Assembly (NCBI GenBank): GCA_015143295.1
Contig: CM026554.1
Location: 53,380,627-53,444,626 of the forward strand
Direction of reading: 5' to 3'
Origin: Tetracentron sinense
Lineage: Eukaryota; Streptophyta; Magnoliopsida; Trochodendrales; Trochodendraceae
Length of the DNA: 64,000 bases
Part shown: one piece after another, positions 12,739 to 24,290 of the stretch
Numbering within the stretch: position 1 is the first letter of the stretch
How the letters are laid out: every line of letters begins with the position of its first letter
The notes under the pieces: model-generated
The model's input: the letters and a program-made list of their open reading frames with translations, nothing else
Database searches by the model: none
Told to the model about the DNA's origin: nothing
Position numbers and translations under genes: made by a program

Positions 12739-14311
12739 TTATGTGTGTGTATATATATATATATATATATACATATTATATTTATTTAACTTAAAATTAC
12801 CTATATAGCCTCCTTTAACGGAGTACATATTAGGGTATGACATTAACTTCACTACTACTTTGTTTTCTATACTCTCCTTTTTTTCCCTTCAATTAATCAT
12901 AAGTTAGTTAATGTTGTAGGAAATTATTTATCAACTCCTTGTATGAAATCTTTTAATTTAAGGTAGGAATCGCTTAATCCTTAGAAACCTCAATTAACAA
13001 CCTAATCTTTGTTGTAGCCTTGCAGGATTATCAATTTCTAAATTTTGTTATTGATTAGAACTTTAGAAGCCATAATCAATCAGTAACCAAAAGGCCCAAG
13101 AAACCCTAATCAATAAGCCATAAACCCTAGCCTTAATCTAAGTAAATCATTGGGGGTTTTCAACCTAAACCGTAGCACTACGCCCATCTATTTTAGGATT
13201 TGTCATAAAATAAAAATAAACCTTGATAAACCCCCAAAAAGTCCTACACCTATCCTAAACCCTAAAACCTTAGCACTCAATAATAATCTAAATCTCAAAT
13301 AGATCTTAAACTAGCATTTTTATTGTAATTTTCTACTTCGTCACTGGTCTACTAGTAAAAAAAAGTAAACAATTCAACTTTGTCGTGTTGCTCTTTGGAT
13401 TACATTACCGGGTCCCAAGCTCGGATAAAGGAGGAGGGTTGATGTCAGGTTGGTAGCTGGTGGTGGTTTAGAAAAAGTTTCGATAAATTTAATGACTAAA
13501 TCTTTTCTTTTTAATATTCTTTTCAAGCCTTGGCTTGCCATGGACCTGAGTGTACGACTTTGCCCTAGCCAATTTAAGCCCTGCGAGGGTTTGGGCCGAA
13601 CCCTTACAAACCTTGGCCCGTCCCATTGACAGCCCCAGTTGATCCATATCATCTTGACTTGGTTTTGCTCCCTCTCATTTCTTAACAATAGCAAGTCGGG
13701 TTCTCTTACCCGTATCAAATAGAATATGCTGAGCCAAATCTTCTTTATGTGTAGAACCTACTCAATTTAGATTGGGAAAATTGTATGGATTTTATGAAAC
13801 CATGTGCTATGACTTGAGTTCGTAGTCAATCCTATTTTCGATCGATAGGAGCAGTTGGTATCATGCCCGTAAGTCCCTTTACAAAACAACAACGAAGGAT
13901 ATGCTTTGTCCGTCTCTTAGCATGGTTGTTTGCAACATTGCTTAAAATAACGGTTTTGACTTACGTAACGACCGAGTCTTACATTACGAAACACACTTTT
14001 TTTAGGGAAAATTATTAGAAATGGGCAAAATTTAGTTGAGCCTTACCTTACGTACGACTCGGGTATGATTATGTAACGGTTTTGACCGAGTCCTATAATA
14101 CCTACATAGTGTTACGGTGTATGTACTGTAGAGTGAATTTTATTTCCATGATTGTCTTTGTCAGTTATGGGTCAAAAACGAACATGTAGTGCCTCTGAAA
14201 AATCAAGCTAGCTGAGGGATCCCTTTTGTATGCCACTATGTCAAGCCCATTAAACCACTGTGTAGATTCACTTTTCAAATAAGCGTGTGCCACTTAAACC
14301 TTTTGTGAGTA
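12739..14311. other. Intergenic stretch without a recognised gene
   Basis: AT-rich DNA with a (TA)n tract (about 12750-12772). A GC-richer repeat (about 13540-13640) is related, in opposite orientation, to 2296-2482. A block at about 13960-14120 repeats the words TTACGTAACG, CGAGTC and TTTTGACCGAGTC, perhaps a decayed foldback element. I see no coding region, tRNA or clear terminal repeats here. Confidence 0.4.
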
Positions 14312-14828
14312 GAGGGGGGTAGATGGCTAATGGTTGCTTCTTGTGCCTGGACGTTGAGGAGACGGTTGATCACCTCCTGCTACATTGCCCTATCGCCCAT
14401 AAGGTTTGGAGCTACTTCCTTACCCGACTGAGAATTAGTTCGGTCTTTCCCCACTCCTTCCGGGACTTCTTATCTTATGAGTTCTCGATGCTCTTGGGGG
14501 AAGAGGGTTTCGAAGGGGGCCCTTTGTACTTGCCTCGATAGCTTGGTCCCTATGGAAAGAATGGAATTCGCAGGTCTTCGACGACTCCCCCTCATTCCAT
14601 GCACACACTTGTTATAGAGCTAGACACCTCCTAATGCATTGGTGCTCCATCCCGGAGAACTTTGACACAGCATGGCTAAATCCAATTGTAACTTCTCCTA
14701 TTATTTTGCTTTCTCTTCATAGTTAGTCTTTTGGCCTTGGGTTCACTTTCTGGTGATCCCTTGCCCCTCCCTATCCTTCTCTTTTTGTTTATATTATATG
14801 AATCTCTATTTTTAATTAAAAACAAAAA
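14312..14828 (+). mobile_element. 5'-truncated LINE fragment (zf-RVT and 3' tail)
   Basis: 14323-14541 encodes MANGCFLCLDVEETVDHLLLHCP, the zinc-binding zf-RVT region of LINE ORF2 also found at about 7860 and 12250 in this window. The reading frame then breaks, and the fragment ends in a LINE-like tail and an A-rich tract at 14815-14828. Only the last 0.5 kb is present, as is usual for incomplete target-primed reverse transcription. It cannot code for a working protein. Confidence 0.78.
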
Positions 14829-15310
14829 AGGAATGTGATGGTATTGTTGGAAGCGTTCTGCCTTCAAGGTCCATTCGGTCGGATCCTCACCAATGAAGCA
14901 CGGGAAATCCATCTTAGAGGGTCCTGCTGTTGAGTGAAAAGATGAACGTGTGGAGGAGGAGATCGATCACCACCTGTATTGGGAACAAGAATTGCTTCCT
15001 GTTCTTTTATTCTGCTCAAATCTAATTAATTGTATTTCGAGTCTATGGAGGAGAGCCTTTTGATGATCTTGGTAAGATTTAAGAAAATGTCCATGTTGTT
15101 CTTGGGTTCCTTCTTATCTCTTCAATCTCGGCCTCCAACTTCTTATGTGTTTGCATTAGAGTCTCTTGTCCACAATTGTTGTCTACTGTGTCCAAGATTG
15201 TCGATCATGATGGCAAATTTCAGCTTCATCATACGAGAGTGAATTACGAAATATTGAGGAGAATCAATAGTATAAGACCACTTCGAGGGCGGGAGCCTCC
15301 CAAAAGTGCT
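14829..15310. other. No recognised feature
   Basis: This stretch lies between a LINE tail and a MITE. A 70-residue open frame at 15030-15242 has no domain or codon pattern that I can recognise. I looked for the missing 5' exon of the RRM pseudogene downstream (an RNP2 motif of the type KIFIGGL) and did not find it here. Confidence 0.3.
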
Positions 15311-15318
15311 ATTGCACA

Positions 15319-15487
15319 AAAGAGCAATGCTAGGTCCACTTTCCAGTAATTTTTACTATTTTTATACAAGAAGACAAAATAAATGTGATGAGACCCACAA
15401 AAAAGTGTCATATTATTTTGTCTTCTTGTATAAAAATAGGAGAGAGTGGATGACCGGAAAGTGGACCTAGCATTGCTCTTGTACAAA
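15319..15487. repeat. Foldback MITE, about 165 bp
   Basis: The left arm begins near 15322 with AGAGCAATGCTAGGTCCACT. It is repeated inverted at the right end (AGTGGACCTAGCATTGCTCT, 15461-15480), with further pairing of the TATACAAGAAGACAAAATAA stretch near the centre. Nearly the whole element is one long inverted repeat with a short spacer. The flanks GCACAA and GTACAA may be a diverged duplication, so the superfamily stays open. Confidence 0.75.
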
Positions 15488-15758
15488 TAGATGGTTCTTT
15501 TTTACCGTTTTCCAAAATTTCAAAATACACTTCATATTTCCTTTCTGATAACGAGATCTTCTATCCCTTTTTTTTGTTGGTAAAGAGATCTTCTATCGTC
15601 ATTTACATCACATCAACATTTTACTGTAATTAGGAAACTAAAGATGATGCAACATGTTAGGGAACTACTATGGTGAATCATGTACTGTGCATCCTACCAT
15701 TGCAACATTCAATCAAATTCTTAAGTAACCAACCTATGGTATTGGTATCCATGCACCT

Positions 15759-18299
15759 TGTGAACGCATAAATTTACCGCCTTTCCTCCCCTCTCAACTC
15801 TAAGTGTCGAGATAAGGTCCGAGAGTAGAGGAATGACGCTAAATCTATTTTTGAGAGTCGCCACCTACTTAGGGGAAGTAGGATCCCGAGATAATCCAAA
15901 TGAGGGGGTCTACGGTCCAGAATAGTCTAGGTAAGAGATCCCTTTAGGTCCTGGGGAAGGGGTTAGGCACCCCAGGACCTCCATCCGATGATGGTAACCT
16001 ACTCATTAGGTCTAAATCAAACATAAAAAAATCACTTAACATTTCCTAAAATTTATTAATTTTGCTAATCGAGATCAAAAGGGGGTGTAAAAAAGTTTAT
16101 TTTTGGTTGGGGTCGAACCCTGATTGGGCTGCCTACTTATCCGGTTAGTCGGAATCAGACCCTCATAGTAGTTCGGGGTCCGTGACTGTTTTTATACTCG
16201 TTTCGGAGTGTGGTCGCTTCCAACTCGTATTTGAGTTGGGGGGATGTGGAATTGAGATTTATGAATCTCATTCCGAGAGATAGTCGCGTGGCTAGGTGCT
16301 CGTGGTGGAGCTCTAGGGGGCGTTCATTTATTAGGGTAAGTCCATTTTGAGGGTTTTTAAATGTTTTTGTTGTTTTTGTATTTTTTGATTTTTTTGTATT
16401 TTTTCTTTAATTCTGGCAAGTTTAACTAGTCCAAAAACTAAACTAAATGCCCAAGGTAGGCAAAAAGAAAAAATAAAATAAGCTACGACCTACTCTTACA
16501 ATTTGCACAAATGAATTAAATTACAAATAGTGAAGATAAAGGCCAAAATGGGAATCTGGCTTGCTAGGCCTAAACCAATTGGGTCCATAAGAATTAAGAC
16601 ATGGTTCAGGCCCAGTGACCTCCATTTTCTCCACATTTGCAATGGTCTAGAGAAAAGGCCAAACTATACAAAGGATCGCTAATGTGCTAAGGCCCATTGA
16701 CCATTCTAAATTGGTCAATTGACTTTAGCACATCAACCATGTCCGAAATCCTTTCAGCCTCAAATATACAGATCCAGAACAGAAAGTAAAATAGTAATAA
16801 AAAACAAGAATAGAAGGCTAGATCGCAAGCATAGTTGCTGTTTTTTTTTTTTTTTTAAATTAAAAAAAAATCTATATCAAGGAAAAATTACACAGGTTGG
16901 TCATGGACTGAAAATGCTCACAATAAGAGAAATTATGCATTCATAGGTTTAACAATCCAGATTTGGAAATCCAGATTTAGAGGTCTAAATCTAAAGCTCC
17001 AAATCCAACCAGAACCAAAGGAACAGATGCTGGCCGGATACAAATCATGCAAAGAGAGTTGGGGTATTACAACATCCCTACCCTAACCGATCAGATCACC
17101 AAATAATAAAAAAGATCCGATAATTAGAAATCAAAAGGAGAATTAGATAGATTAAGAGAAGAAAACAACGGATTCGGAATTCTAGATCTAAAGAAATTGA
17201 GGATTAGAGCTAGAGAAAGGGGCTGAGATAATACCTCAAGTGCGAACTAGAGGGTGTCTGCAACTGAGATTGGAAGAGAAGATGCGAGGGAAGAGGTAGT
17301 TGCTGCTGCGTGGTGCGATCTCGCCGGAGAAGGTGATCGGAAATGGAAGATCGATGGAGCTGGATCTAGTCGTGGGTGAAGCATGCAGTGGCTGGTTCGC
17401 CGGCAGGGATGGACGGACTGAGGTGAGGGATGGTGAAATTAGAGATATAGATCTAGGAATCTAGATCTGGAATTTCCAGATCTAGAAATCTAGATCTGGA
17501 ATTTCTAGATCTAGATAAAGAAACTGAAATAGAGAGAATGAGAGCTTGAGTGATTACCGAGAGGGATGCTTCAATTGCTGCAGCCAGCGGAGGGAAGAAC
17601 TTGGGCTTCGGCTGCTGCCACCGATGAAGGGAAGAACCTGGAGGAGGAGGCAATCGGTAGAGATTTGGAGCTGCTGAAATGGCGTGAACATAGGGAGGTC
17701 TTAGCTGCCAGAGAAGATGGTGATGGAGGCAATGGGTTGCTGCTGCACGGCGCGATCTCGCCGGAGAAGGTTGAGCAGAGGGAAAGAAGAGAGATCCAGA
17801 GAGAAGAAGGGATAGGGACGGCTGCAATGGTGTTCGAGCTACTGGCCGGCGCTCATGGTGAAGCCTGCCGATCTGATGTTCTCGCCGGAGGAGATGCCAG
17901 GTGCTGCCGCCGGCGATGAAGAGAAGCAGAGGGAGAGAAGGTTGCTGCTGAGACGGTGGGGGCGCTGTCCTCGCCGTTGGACTGAGATCGGGAGAGAGAA
18001 GAGAAGGAGAGAGTGGGGAAAGAGGGAGTCTACTGCTCCAACCGAAAGAAAAAATGGGGTTTTCACCCCCAAACTCGACTCATATAAGCTACAGCAATGG
18101 GCTACAGTTTGGCTCAAAAAATTCATGGGCTTGGGCCCTTGGGGTTTAAACCTTTGAGGGCTTTACCCTTCTTGAGGATTTGAACATGGGTGGTGGGCTT
18201 GGGTTTTGAACGAACATGGTAGTCCAATACCAATAATAAATAATAAGATAAAATAAAAGTTAAACAAAATTTTAAGGGTGTAAAAATGGGGTGTTCACA
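15759..18299. mobile_element. Solo LTR of a retrotransposon (2541 bp) with 5-bp duplication
   Basis: The element opens with TGTGAAC at 15759 and closes with GTTCACA at 18293-18299, a perfect 7-bp inverted pair of the TG...CA type. It is flanked on both sides by CACCT (15754-15758 and 18300-18304), the 5-bp duplication expected of LTR retrotransposon integration. No second LTR copy, primer-binding site or gag-pol sequence lies inside, so a solo LTR left by LTR-LTR recombination is the simplest reading. The block GATTGGGCTGCCTACTTATC and the phrase GTTAGGCACCCCAGGACC resemble sequences frequent in plant LTRs. A GC-rich, purine-rich part at 17250-18060 contains a degenerate internal duplication (GCGATCTCGCCGGAGAAGG at about 17317 and 17752). 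Open frames there look fortuitous. Confidence 0.85.
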
Positions 18300-18704
18300 C
18301 ACCTATAAGTAGTTTTGTTTTTTTTTGTTTTCATATGTGATTCCATTTTGGCTTCTCTTGGTTCCTGTCAAATGCTGAGTTTCTATTTTTTTCTTATTTA
18401 TTTAAAGCCATTATTTTTTCATCATTTCTCCATTTAATTGTTCTTTATCTGTTGACCCATTTTCGTATTCATTTGGTTTTTGAATTTTGCTCTTGATTTC
18501 TGTGAAACAACAAAAATATATTTCCTTTAATCCATTTTCACGATCTCTTCATTTATTTGTTCTTTAACTGTTAATCGATTCTTTTCTTTGCTTGATTGTC
18601 TCAAACTTCTCTTTATTTTTATCAAATGACTGATACTATATGATGGAGCTTGTTCTAGATATTTTTTCCCCTCTGCTGGGATTCATAATTCTCCTTTTCA
18701 TGAT

Positions 18705-19207
18705 CAGTGTTTTCAATAGCATGTGAGGCTTATGCCTCGAGGCTCGCCTCGGGGCGAGGCTTAAGGAAAACGCCTTGAGGCTTAACCATGAGGCTTAAAA
18801 TCCCATGAGGCTCACATGAGGCGCACGCCTCATGTCTTTATGTGTACGTCTTATACATTAACTAAAATTAGGAACTGAGACTTAAATGTCGTTTTTTTTC
18901 TAAAATTTGTTATTTTTTTCAACTAATTTATATAGTATTTCTTATGTGTACATGTGCGCCCACATGAACACACACAATGTATACAAATACAAATATATAT
19001 ATATATATATCTCTATATGTATATATACTATAATTTTTTATCAACTTCTTGAATCTTTTTGCCATTTTTCTTATATTATATTTATTTGTTAAAATGAGAG
19101 AGCATGAAGCTTTCTTGTGAGGCTTACGCTTCACACCTCGAGGCTTACGCCTCACGCATCTTGAGGTCCTAATGCCTCGCGTCACGCCTTAACATTTTAA
19201 AACATTG
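18705..19207. repeat. hAT-like MITE (503 bp) with 8-bp target duplication
   Basis: The duplication TTCATGAT flanks the element at 18697-18704 and 19208-19215. Its ends are CAGTGTTTTCAA and, inverted, CAATGTTTTAAAA. Inside, both arms carry repeated words such as GAGGCTTAYGCCTCGAGGC around a central AT-rich region with a (TA)n tract at about 18993-19010. An 8-bp duplication with short C-A-R-T-G-T-T-T-T ends fits a non-autonomous hAT element. It sits upstream of the first surviving exon of the RRM pseudogene, presumably in a former intron. Confidence 0.8.
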
Positions 19208-19403
19208 TTCATGATAAAGAACTTTGTATAATGAATATTATAAATCTATTCTGAATTCTATCCCATGTGTTTGTTGAAAGATTTTCATTGGAGGTTTAGC
19301 AAGAGGGACGACTCCTGGTTAGTTATTTACCCTGTTACTCTAGTTTCTGTTGCCGCAAATGTTGGTCTGATTTCTTTTTCCCTGTGTTTGAATGTTTATG
19401 CAG

Positions 19404-21383
19404 AGCAATTTACCAAGTATTTTGGTAGATATGGTGAAACTACGGATTCTGTCATTATGAAAGACTGGAGAAGTGGGAAGCCCCGTGGATATGGGTTTGT
19501 TACTATGCAGATCCGACTGTGGTCGATAAAGTCGTTCAAGACACTCATGTTATCAATGGAAAACAAGTAGGGTTTAATTGGATGTCAATCTTCGTGTTGA
19601 GTTTTTGTTTTGAATTTCAGTTCTTTAATCAGGTTATGTGACTTCGATGTTTATGGGATGTTTTAGGTGGAAGTCAAGCGGACTAAACCAAAGGGTGCAG
19701 GCTTTAAGGAATTAAGGACTAAAAAAATCTGTGGGTGGAGTTCCTACAACTGTGAGTGAAGGTAATCTTCTATTTTATGCATAGTTGCCGGGAAGCTATG
19801 TACAAGGTGGGAAGCTCGTTTCCCAGCCTCGCTTCCACTTGCTTCCATCAATTCTCATTTAGTGGTCAAGGGGGTTATGTATTTACTATTTAGGAAGTAA
19901 TAGAATAAACCTAAGTCTAAAGCCTACTACATATATCCTAAGCAAGTATCGTTGAATTGAAACCTAAGATTCTAAGGTACCTACTTCTCCACAATATCTC
20001 ATTTAAAATAAAATTTAAGGTATGATTGGTCATCCTAATATAATGGGAACGAGGCACCATATCTATTTCTCGCTTTATGTTTCCTAAGGATTTTTTGAGC
20101 CTTGCTCCCGCTTCTCGCTTTCGCTTCTCGCTTTCGCTTCTCGCTTTCGCTTCTCGCTTCCGCTTCACGATTTGGTAACTATGATTTTATGTCTTTAAAA
20201 AAGAAAAAAAATTACTATTACTTGGATGGTTTGGATTTTGATCATCTAGTTAGTGATCCAATCCCTTCTTGTATGGGGCAGATGAATTCAAGGACTTTTT
20301 TTCAAAATTTGGGGAGGTCAAGGAACATCAGATCATACGAGATCAGGACACCAGCCATTCTTGTGGTTTTGGATTTGTTAAATTTGATGATGAACAAGCT
20401 GTTGACGATATCTTGGCCAATGGAAATAAGATAGTGCTGGCTGGAGCTCAGGTGAGTCATGAGTGTGGAGCCTACTATGAAGACAATCCGAATCAGTTAT
20501 ATCACTTGTTTCTGTTTGCTCAGGAAATTAACGAGCTCTATCCAAGCTTATTCTTTCACATGGGTTGGCGATAAATGTTTAGATGCTTGCAAATTTCAGT
20601 GCTCTTTAATGAAATCCAGTTCATTTGAGAAATGGGTCGTGGACATTTTAGTGGAATTTGTTGCATTTGAGTTTGTGATTCATTAATGACTGGTGATGTT
20701 GTTTTTGGTCAGTTATTGTTTTTTCTTGATCTGATGATGGAAGTTTTAAGTGAGGTTTTTTTTCCATCTTGAGGTTCATTACTGGTTACTTAGTGTAGTG
20801 CCCTTCATGTAGTTCAGGGAGTTGGATAATTTTTGAAGTTTGACCGTCTAGGTTGATGTTTCTCTGTTTTTGTAGGTGGAGATTAAGAAGTTCAAACGAA
20901 AGAAAGGGTCAAATCCGCCACCACCTCCATCCAAGCGTTTTAATGGTTCTAGCCCTGTTTTTAGTGGTGGGTTTGGGAATGCTTATGGTGGATTTGGTGG
21001 AGGTGGTGGCTTTGGTGCTAGTTCTTATAGGTCAGGTGGGTATTATGGGGGTAGAACCAGTGCCTATGGTGGATATGGGGGAAGTGAATATAGGTGAGGA
21101 TATGGTGGTGGTGGTTTAGTAGCTTATAGGGGAGAGACATCCCTAGGATACTCGGGTCGCTACAGTGCAGGGTTCGGTAGAGGTTACGATCTTGGAGGTG
21201 GTTATGGCGGACCAGACGAGGGCTATGGAGGATATGGTAGTGGTGCTGGTGGTGGTTACGGCGGTAGCTATGACGCCGGCCTCGGAGGGTGGCTATGGAG
21301 GTAGCAGTGGAGGCTCTTTCTATGGAAGTAGAGGGGGTTATGGAGGTAGTGGGGGTGGTCGATACCATCCCTACGCAAGATAG
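19404..21383 (+). pseudogene. hnRNP-like two-RRM, Gly-rich RNA-binding protein gene, decayed
   Basis: Four intron-separated pieces match a plant hnRNP of the two-RRM, Gly-rich class (the HLP1/DAZAP1-like group): 19404-19566 (first RRM, FTKYFGRYGE and GYGFV), 19667-19761 (linker and start of the second RRM), 20282-20451 (second RRM, EFKDFFSKFGEV and GFGFV) and 20876-21383 (Pro stretch, Gly/Tyr tail ending GGRYHPYAR). GT-AG sites flank each exon and phases agree, so this is not a processed copy. Lesions: one base missing at about 19504 inside the RNP1 box, two bases missing at about 19730 in the second RNP2 box, TGA at 21095-21097 within the Gly-rich tail, and a frame change near 21285. The 5' exon with the first RNP2 motif is not found upstream. 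RNP1 of the second RRM starts with Cys instead of the usual Arg. The intact family binds pre-mRNA in the nucleus; this copy should make no full protein. Confidence 0.85.
19780..20183. repeat. hAT-like MITE (404 bp) in an intron of the RRM pseudogene
   Basis: ATTTTATG is duplicated exactly at 19772-19779 and 20184-20191. The ends CATAGTTGCC and (inverted) CATAGTTACC pair. Near the right end lies a 13-bp tandem array, CGCTTCTCGCTTT, in about four copies (20109-20160). The 8-bp duplication supports a hAT-type origin. The insertion starts only about 10 bp after the GT donor at 19762, so it may have hindered splicing. Confidence 0.82.
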
Positions 21384-22254
21384 AGAAGGCCTTAGGATTC
21401 TTTAGTGATGGGGTCCAGCTGGCAAAGCAAGATTGTTTCCAATTTGTAGCATTGAGCACTTATACTCGTGTATACTAGTTAGTGGGATATGTTCTTGTTT
21501 ACTATGCTTCTTCCTGGGGATGGTTTTGCTTCAGCTGCTTTTCTTTGGACTGAAGAGGTTTTCAATTTAAATGAAGGTTTGCCCAGTTATTTTTTTTCCT
21601 TATCCTTTCACCATTTTCTTTACCTGGACTAGAGCACCTAGACCTTCATTTTTTTTGCCATTAATGAAAAGCATGATTGATCTCTTTTTCTGAAGCAAAA
21701 GCTTGTGTATGCTTTGGTTCTATTCTTGCAGGAGCTTGGAAACATGCAACCATAAATTGGATCTAGTTTTCAGCTCATGTTACTTCGCGATAAGTTGCGT
21801 GCCTTATCAGTATAATATTTTTCATATAATCTTCTGAGACATCTAATGTGCCAGTTTCTAAATCATCCTTGTGTAATCAACCCACTTATGAAACTTAAAA
21901 ACCAACACGACACTTTTCTAATGGATTATTTGTTTGAATATCCAAAAGAATGTTTGTTGCGGATTGATGTTTGCATTCTGACCATTTTGGTGCCTATTTC
22001 CATGCCATGTCACAGAAGAAGCCGAAATATTTTCTGAGCTTCATTGAGGTATTTTGAATCTCTTAATGTTCTTTGTACAGCTTTTCTAATATGAGTGCTG
22101 TTATTTGCACGAGCAAATATCTTGGTTTTGGCTTGCTGTCTGTTTCCTGTGCTAATTGCTATATAGTGTGGTCCTGTTACATGTGGATTGTGGGCGAGAC
22201 ACACGCACAACGGCAAACTTTGTTCTTCTTGCAGTTATGAGGCTGTTGCACCAA

Positions 22255-22320
22255 GTTTGTCAGAGGTGGAGGGGGGATGCACCAAGTCTCTCAGAGGTGG
22301 AGGGGGGATGCGCAAAGGCA
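22255..22320. repeat. Short tandem repeat, CAGAGGTGGAGGGGGGATGC
   Basis: Two adjacent copies of an approximately 31-bp unit (GTCAGAGGTGGAGGGGGGAT and its neighbour) lie 0.9 kb downstream of the RRM pseudogene. A third partial hit, GTCAGAGGTG, follows at about 22341. 21384-22250 between them has no other recognised feature and probably includes the former 3' UTR. Confidence 0.55.
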
Positions 22321-22384
22321 GGGACTTGGACCTACAGTCTGTCAGAGGTGTCAAAACTATATCTAGTGAAGCTGAAACATCTAA

Positions 22385-23043
22385 GGTGGTGTTTGTCAAC
22401 ACTAGTCTAAAAAGAAGTGCTTATTAGAAAATTATGCTTAGGTGGCGTTTGGTAACACTAGTCCAAAAAGAAGTACTTATTTGAAAATTATGCTTAGTTG
22501 GACTTTAGATTGTTAAGTTACAAGGTTTATTGTATGTCTACATTTTAGATATTTGAGATTGTTAAAGTGCTTATTTGAAAAGTAGCTATGGAGTTACTTT
22601 TTTAAATTAAAGATTTTTACCCCTAAAATCTCTAAAATGTAGAGATGCAATTAACCTTCAACTTAACAATCTAAAGTCCAACTAAGCATAATTTTCAAAT
22701 AAGCACTTATTTTTTGACTAGTGTTACCAAACGCCCTAGTTGGACTTTAGAATGTTAAGTTGAAGGTTAATTGCATGTCTTCATTTTAGAGATTTTAGGA
22801 ATAAAAACCTCTACTTTAAAAAGTAGTATGCTTAGTTAGACTTTAGATTGTTAAGTTGAAGGTTAATTGCATGTCTACATTTTAGTTGGACTTTAGCTAG
22901 CTACTTTTTAAAGTAGAGGTTTTTATTCCTAAAATCTCTAAAATGTAACATGCAATTAACCTTCAACTTAACAATCTAAAGTCCAACCAAGCATAATTTT
23001 CTAATTAGCACTTCTTTTTCGACTAGTGTTGACAAACACCACC
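22385..23043. repeat. PIF/Harbinger (Tourist)-like MITE with a related MITE inside
   Basis: The outer element begins GGTGGTGTTTGTCAACACTA at 22385 and ends with the exact complement at 23043. TAA flanks it at 22382-22384 and 23044-23046, the 3-bp duplication of the PIF/Harbinger group. A close relative (GGTGGCGTTTGGTAACACTA to about 22736) has inserted into the left arm at 22441 after TTA, and the interrupted arm resumes with GTTGGACTTTAG. A further copy of the family lies at 35277-35486. Confidence 0.82.
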
Positions 23044-23129
23044 TAAGTTGTGTCTCTGGCACTCATCTTGCTTTTTCTAATGCCACACAAGCGATACCAT
23101 GACAATGAGGTAGGTCTATCCGTCTAGGG

Positions 23130-23757
23130 GTGTATTTGAGCTGAGCTGATCTAGGCTTAAGCATGTTTGAGCTTGAATGTTTAGGTTTGAGCTTGGCTTG
23201 ATCGAGCTCGATGTCCGTTCGGGCTCGAACTTTATTCAAGTTGAATCAAGCTTGTGTTGGCTCAAGCTTGGTTTGTGGAAAATTATTTTGTTTAATTTCA
23301 CATGATTTTAATAAAGATGTTTATTAACAAATTATAATACAAGAAATTATAGAAAATTAATGAATACATATACAAAAATAAGATTTAAGAGTAGTCATTC
23401 GGTCCAAAAAGTAGTGATAATTTAGAGTTTTTGTTTTTAATTTCTTTAACTTTTTTTGTTATTACCATCTTTTAAACATTTTTTTATTGTTAAAAAAAAA
23501 TATTACAATCAATAATAAATTAAGTCAAAAATATTATATATATCGAGTTGAGCTCAAGCCAGACTGAGCTCTAAATGAGCCGAGCTTCGAGCTGAATCAA
23601 ATAGGGCTTGGCTTAAGCTTGACTTGTTTAAATATTTGAGCTCAAATAAAAGGTTGGCTTGATTCGTTTGAGCCTAAAATGCTAGCTTGAGCTTGGCCCA
23701 AACAAGCCGAGCTGTGTGAGTCAAGCTGACAAGCTAGCTTTGCTCGAGTACAGTCCT
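23130..23757. repeat. GAGCTTGAGC-type dispersed repeat, copy 1
   Basis: Two arms rich in GAGCTTGAGC/GCTCGAGC words (23130-23275 and 23540-23757) flank an AT-rich core. The edges read GGGGTGTATTTGAGC and GCTCGAGTACAGTCC. Related blocks lie at 36829-37363 and 44103-44277. The inverted arms suggest a foldback DNA transposon family; the superfamily is not assignable from here. Confidence 0.6.
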
Positions 23758-24117
23758 AAGTAGGTCCCAATCTACTAATTGCCATTTGTATAATGGTAAT
23801 TAATTTGCAGCAGGATTTCTGGTTGTCGTTGCAAGTCCGCAACTTACCCAGCCAAATAGTATTACCATAAGAAGTGGTGCTGGTGCTGACAAACACCAGA
23901 ATAGAAGGTTGAGGGGTTTTTATAATGCTTTATCGACCTAGCTACGGATTGATTAAGAATGTCAAATTTGTGGGTCCACCTTGACACTCAAAACATCTTA
24001 ACTAGAGTTAAAGGGTCTTTATGACTGTCATTGAACTGTTGTACTTGACAGGATCCAGACTCGATTTTGGCTGTACTCCCTGTCCCAACGTCTGTGAAAA
24101 GAGTACCGATTTGCATA

Positions 24118-24290
24118 CCTTATAACACCCTTTAACTCTAATTAAAAAATTTGAATCCATGTGGTTAGTTTTTTTCACTAAGTTTAGATTCTTTATTTCT
24201 AAGGTTAGTGAATTTTTTTTATACGATAGGTTTTGTTGAATCTTAATCACAATTAGATAGAGTTAAAAAAAGACATGTGGCAAGTTGTAG
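24118..24290. repeat. Copy of the GTTAAGATTCACCCACC foldback family (partial)
   Basis: The words AACACCCTTTAACTCTAATTAA, TTGAATCTTAATCACAATTA and GACATGTGGCAAG match the family whose best copy is at 35888-36219. This copy is degraded. Confidence 0.5.

Noticed and set aside
17453-18157. Four overlapping open frames of 95-124 codons on both strands
   Set aside because: They lie in the GC-rich part of the solo LTR, overlap one another, and consist of low-complexity Glu/Arg/Gly or Ser/Leu/Pro runs.
20853-21119. Val/Leu/Met-rich frame on the plus strand
   Set aside because: It is the shifted reading of the Gly-rich exon; the GGFG/GGYG frame is the one matching the protein family.
21018-21368. 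His/Thr-rich 116-codon frame on the minus strand
   Set aside because: It is the complement of the Gly/Tyr repeat region of the RRM pseudogene.
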